From Pseudomonas oryzihabitans NBRC 102199 (GTDB taxonomy: Bacteria > Pseudomonadota > Gammaproteobacteria > Pseudomonadales > Pseudomonadaceae): a stretch of DNA of 64,000 bases. The stretch is taken from assembly GCF_000730625.1 (NCBI RefSeq), contig NZ_BBIT01000024.1, positions 1 through 64,000 of the forward strand, in the 5' to 3' direction. The translations under genes and the position numbers were made by a program. Below the pieces are notes generated by a model that saw only the letters and a program-made list of their open reading frames with translations, was not told where the DNA came from and ran no database searches. This document shows positions 62,999-64,000 of this stretch, piece after piece; position 1 is the first letter of the stretch, and each line of letters starts with the position of its first letter.

Positions 62999-64000
62999 AT
63001 GAGTTATGTCATCGACCGGCGTCTAAACGGCAAGAACAAGAGCACGGTGAACCGCACGCGTTTCCTGCGGCGTTATCGTGAGCACATCAAGAAGGCGGTC
63101 GAGGAAGCCGTGAGTCGGCGCTCCATCACCGACATGGAGCACGGCGAGCAGATCAGCATTCCTGCCCGCGACATCGACGAACCCGCGCTGTACCAGGGCA
63201 AGGGCGGACGCCAGACCATCGTCCACCCGGGCAACAAGGAATTCATCAGCGGCGAACGCATCCCGCGCCCCCAGGGCGGCGGCGGTGGTCAGGGCCAGGG
63301 CAAGGCCAGCAACAGCGGCGAAGGCATGGACGAATTCGCCTTCCAGATCACCCAGGACGAATTCCTCGACTTCATGTTCGAGGATCTGGAGCTGCCCAAC
63401 CTGGTCAAGAAGCAGCTGACCGGCACCGACACCTTCAAGACGGTCCGCGCCGGCATCAGCAACGAGGGCAACCCCGCCCGCATCAACATCATCCGCACCC
63501 TGCGTGCCTCCCATGCCCGGCGCATCGCCCTCTCCGGCGGCAGCCGCAACAAGCTGCGCGAAGCCAAGGCCGAACTGGCGCGGCTGCGGGTGGAAGAGCC
63601 CGACAACCTCGGTGACATCCAGGCGCTGGAAGCCGAGATCGAACGGCTGCGCGCGCGTATCGACAAGGTGCCCTTCCTCGACACCTTCGACCTCAAGTAC
63701 AACCTGCTCTCCAAGCAGCCCAGCCCCAGCTCCAAGGCGGTGATGTTCTGCCTGATGGACGTCTCCGGCTCCATGACCCAGGCGACCAAGGACATCGCCA
63801 AGCGCTTCTACATCCTGCTCTACCTCTTTCTCAAGAGAAACTACGAGCGTATCGAGGTGGTGTTCATCCGCCACCACACCAGTGCCAAGGAAGTGGACGA
63901 GGAAGAGTTCTTCTACTCCCGCGAAACCGGCGGCACCATCGTCTCCAGCGCCCTCAAGCTGATGCAGGAAGTCATGGCCGCGCGCTATCCGGTCAACGAA
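62999..64000 (+). CDS. yeaH: YeaH/DUF444 family protein (partial, 3' end outside window)
   Basis: The frame runs 334 codons from the ATG at 62999 (GGAGG site 6 bp upstream) to the window edge with no stop. The N-terminal half is DUF444 ([34 protein letters not shown]), with a Gly-rich linker at about 90-105. A von Willebrand A-like domain starts near 245, with the MIDAS motif DVSGSM in the seen part. It is expected to be about 420 aa. It pairs with PrkA; the biochemical role is unknown. Confidence 0.92.
   Translation, partial: MSYVIDRRLNGKNKSTVNRTRFLRRYREHIKKAVEEAVSRRSITDMEHGEQISIPARDIDEPALYQGKGGRQTIVHPGNKEFISGERIPRPQGGGGGQGQGKASNSGEGMDEFAFQITQDEFLDFMFEDLELPNLVKKQLTGTDTFKTVRAGISNEGNPARINIIRTLRASHARRIALSGGSRNKLREAKAELARLRVEEPDNLGDIQALEAEIERLRARIDKVPFLDTFDLKYNLLSKQPSPSSKAVMFCLMDVSGSMTQATKDIAKRFYILLYLFLKRNYERIEVVFIRHHTSAKEVDEEEFFYSRETGGTIVSSALKLMQEVMAARYPVNE

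Overview
The window is a contiguous piece of a GC-rich Pseudomonas chromosome. Nearly every gene is a housekeeping gene in a typical Pseudomonas order. Several elements are diagnostic of the genus: CbrA/CbrB with a CrcZ-type RNA, a PrrF-type RNA beside a CbpA homologue, Vfr, AmgK/MurU, and the [36 protein letters not shown] run. It is not P. aeruginosa: the heme-uptake genes expected beside prrF are absent, a pyrimidine-nucleoside salvage operon sits there instead, prrF is single, and trpE and trpG are adjacent. The species cannot be fixed from sequence alone. There is no insertion sequence, prophage, CRISPR array, tRNA or rRNA gene that I can support, and no obvious pseudogene. The last gene (yeaH) is cut by the window end.

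Layout. 0-4.7 kb: branched-chain amino acid synthesis (ilvI-ilvH-ilvC) and phosphatidylserine synthase, all on the minus strand. 4.7-11.5 kb: a DUF4124 protein, a YqcC protein, a TPR lipoprotein, PBP1b, a kinase-ATPase fusion, a cAMP-binding-type protein and the PrrF iron-stress sRNA. 11.5-15.6 kb: nupC-tsx-cdd-deoA, uptake and breakdown of pyrimidine nucleosides. 15.7-19.7 kb: sfsA, an aminotransferase, dksA, gluQ and a VOC protein. 19.8-25.0 kb: cbrX-cbrA-cbrB and crcZ, the carbon/nitrogen balance and catabolite-repression relief system. 25.1-32.7 kb: pcnB, folK, panB, panC, pgi and acsA. 32.8-39.3 kb: two small stress-type proteins, a PAS/GAF/GGDEF/EAL protein, an orphan 63-aa protein and a Na+/H+ antiporter.

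39.3-49.4 kb: speD, an OsmC protein, vfr, a BCCT transporter, then trpE-trpG-trpD-trpC as one compact minus-strand operon behind a Trp-codon leader, and rpe-gph upstream. 49.5-53 kb: a DUF3530 protein, djlA, and murU-amgK for cell-wall sugar recycling. 53-60.6 kb: outer-membrane biogenesis (lptD, surA) with pdxA, ksgA, apaG, apaH and glpE. 61-64 kb: prkA and yeaH, a stress-linked serine kinase module.

The strongest regulatory content is in non-coding DNA: a Fur-type promoter on prrF, a sigma-54 promoter with a CbrB-type palindrome on crcZ, a CRP/Vfr-like site before the cbpA homologue, a trp leader peptide, and A-rich Hfq/Crc-like segments before acsA and pgi. I see no gene cluster that looks like an undescribed system. 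The most useful leads are the single PrrF copy, the fused trpEGDC operon with its leader, the nucleoside operon at the heme locus, and the altered cyclic-nucleotide pocket in the cbpA product.
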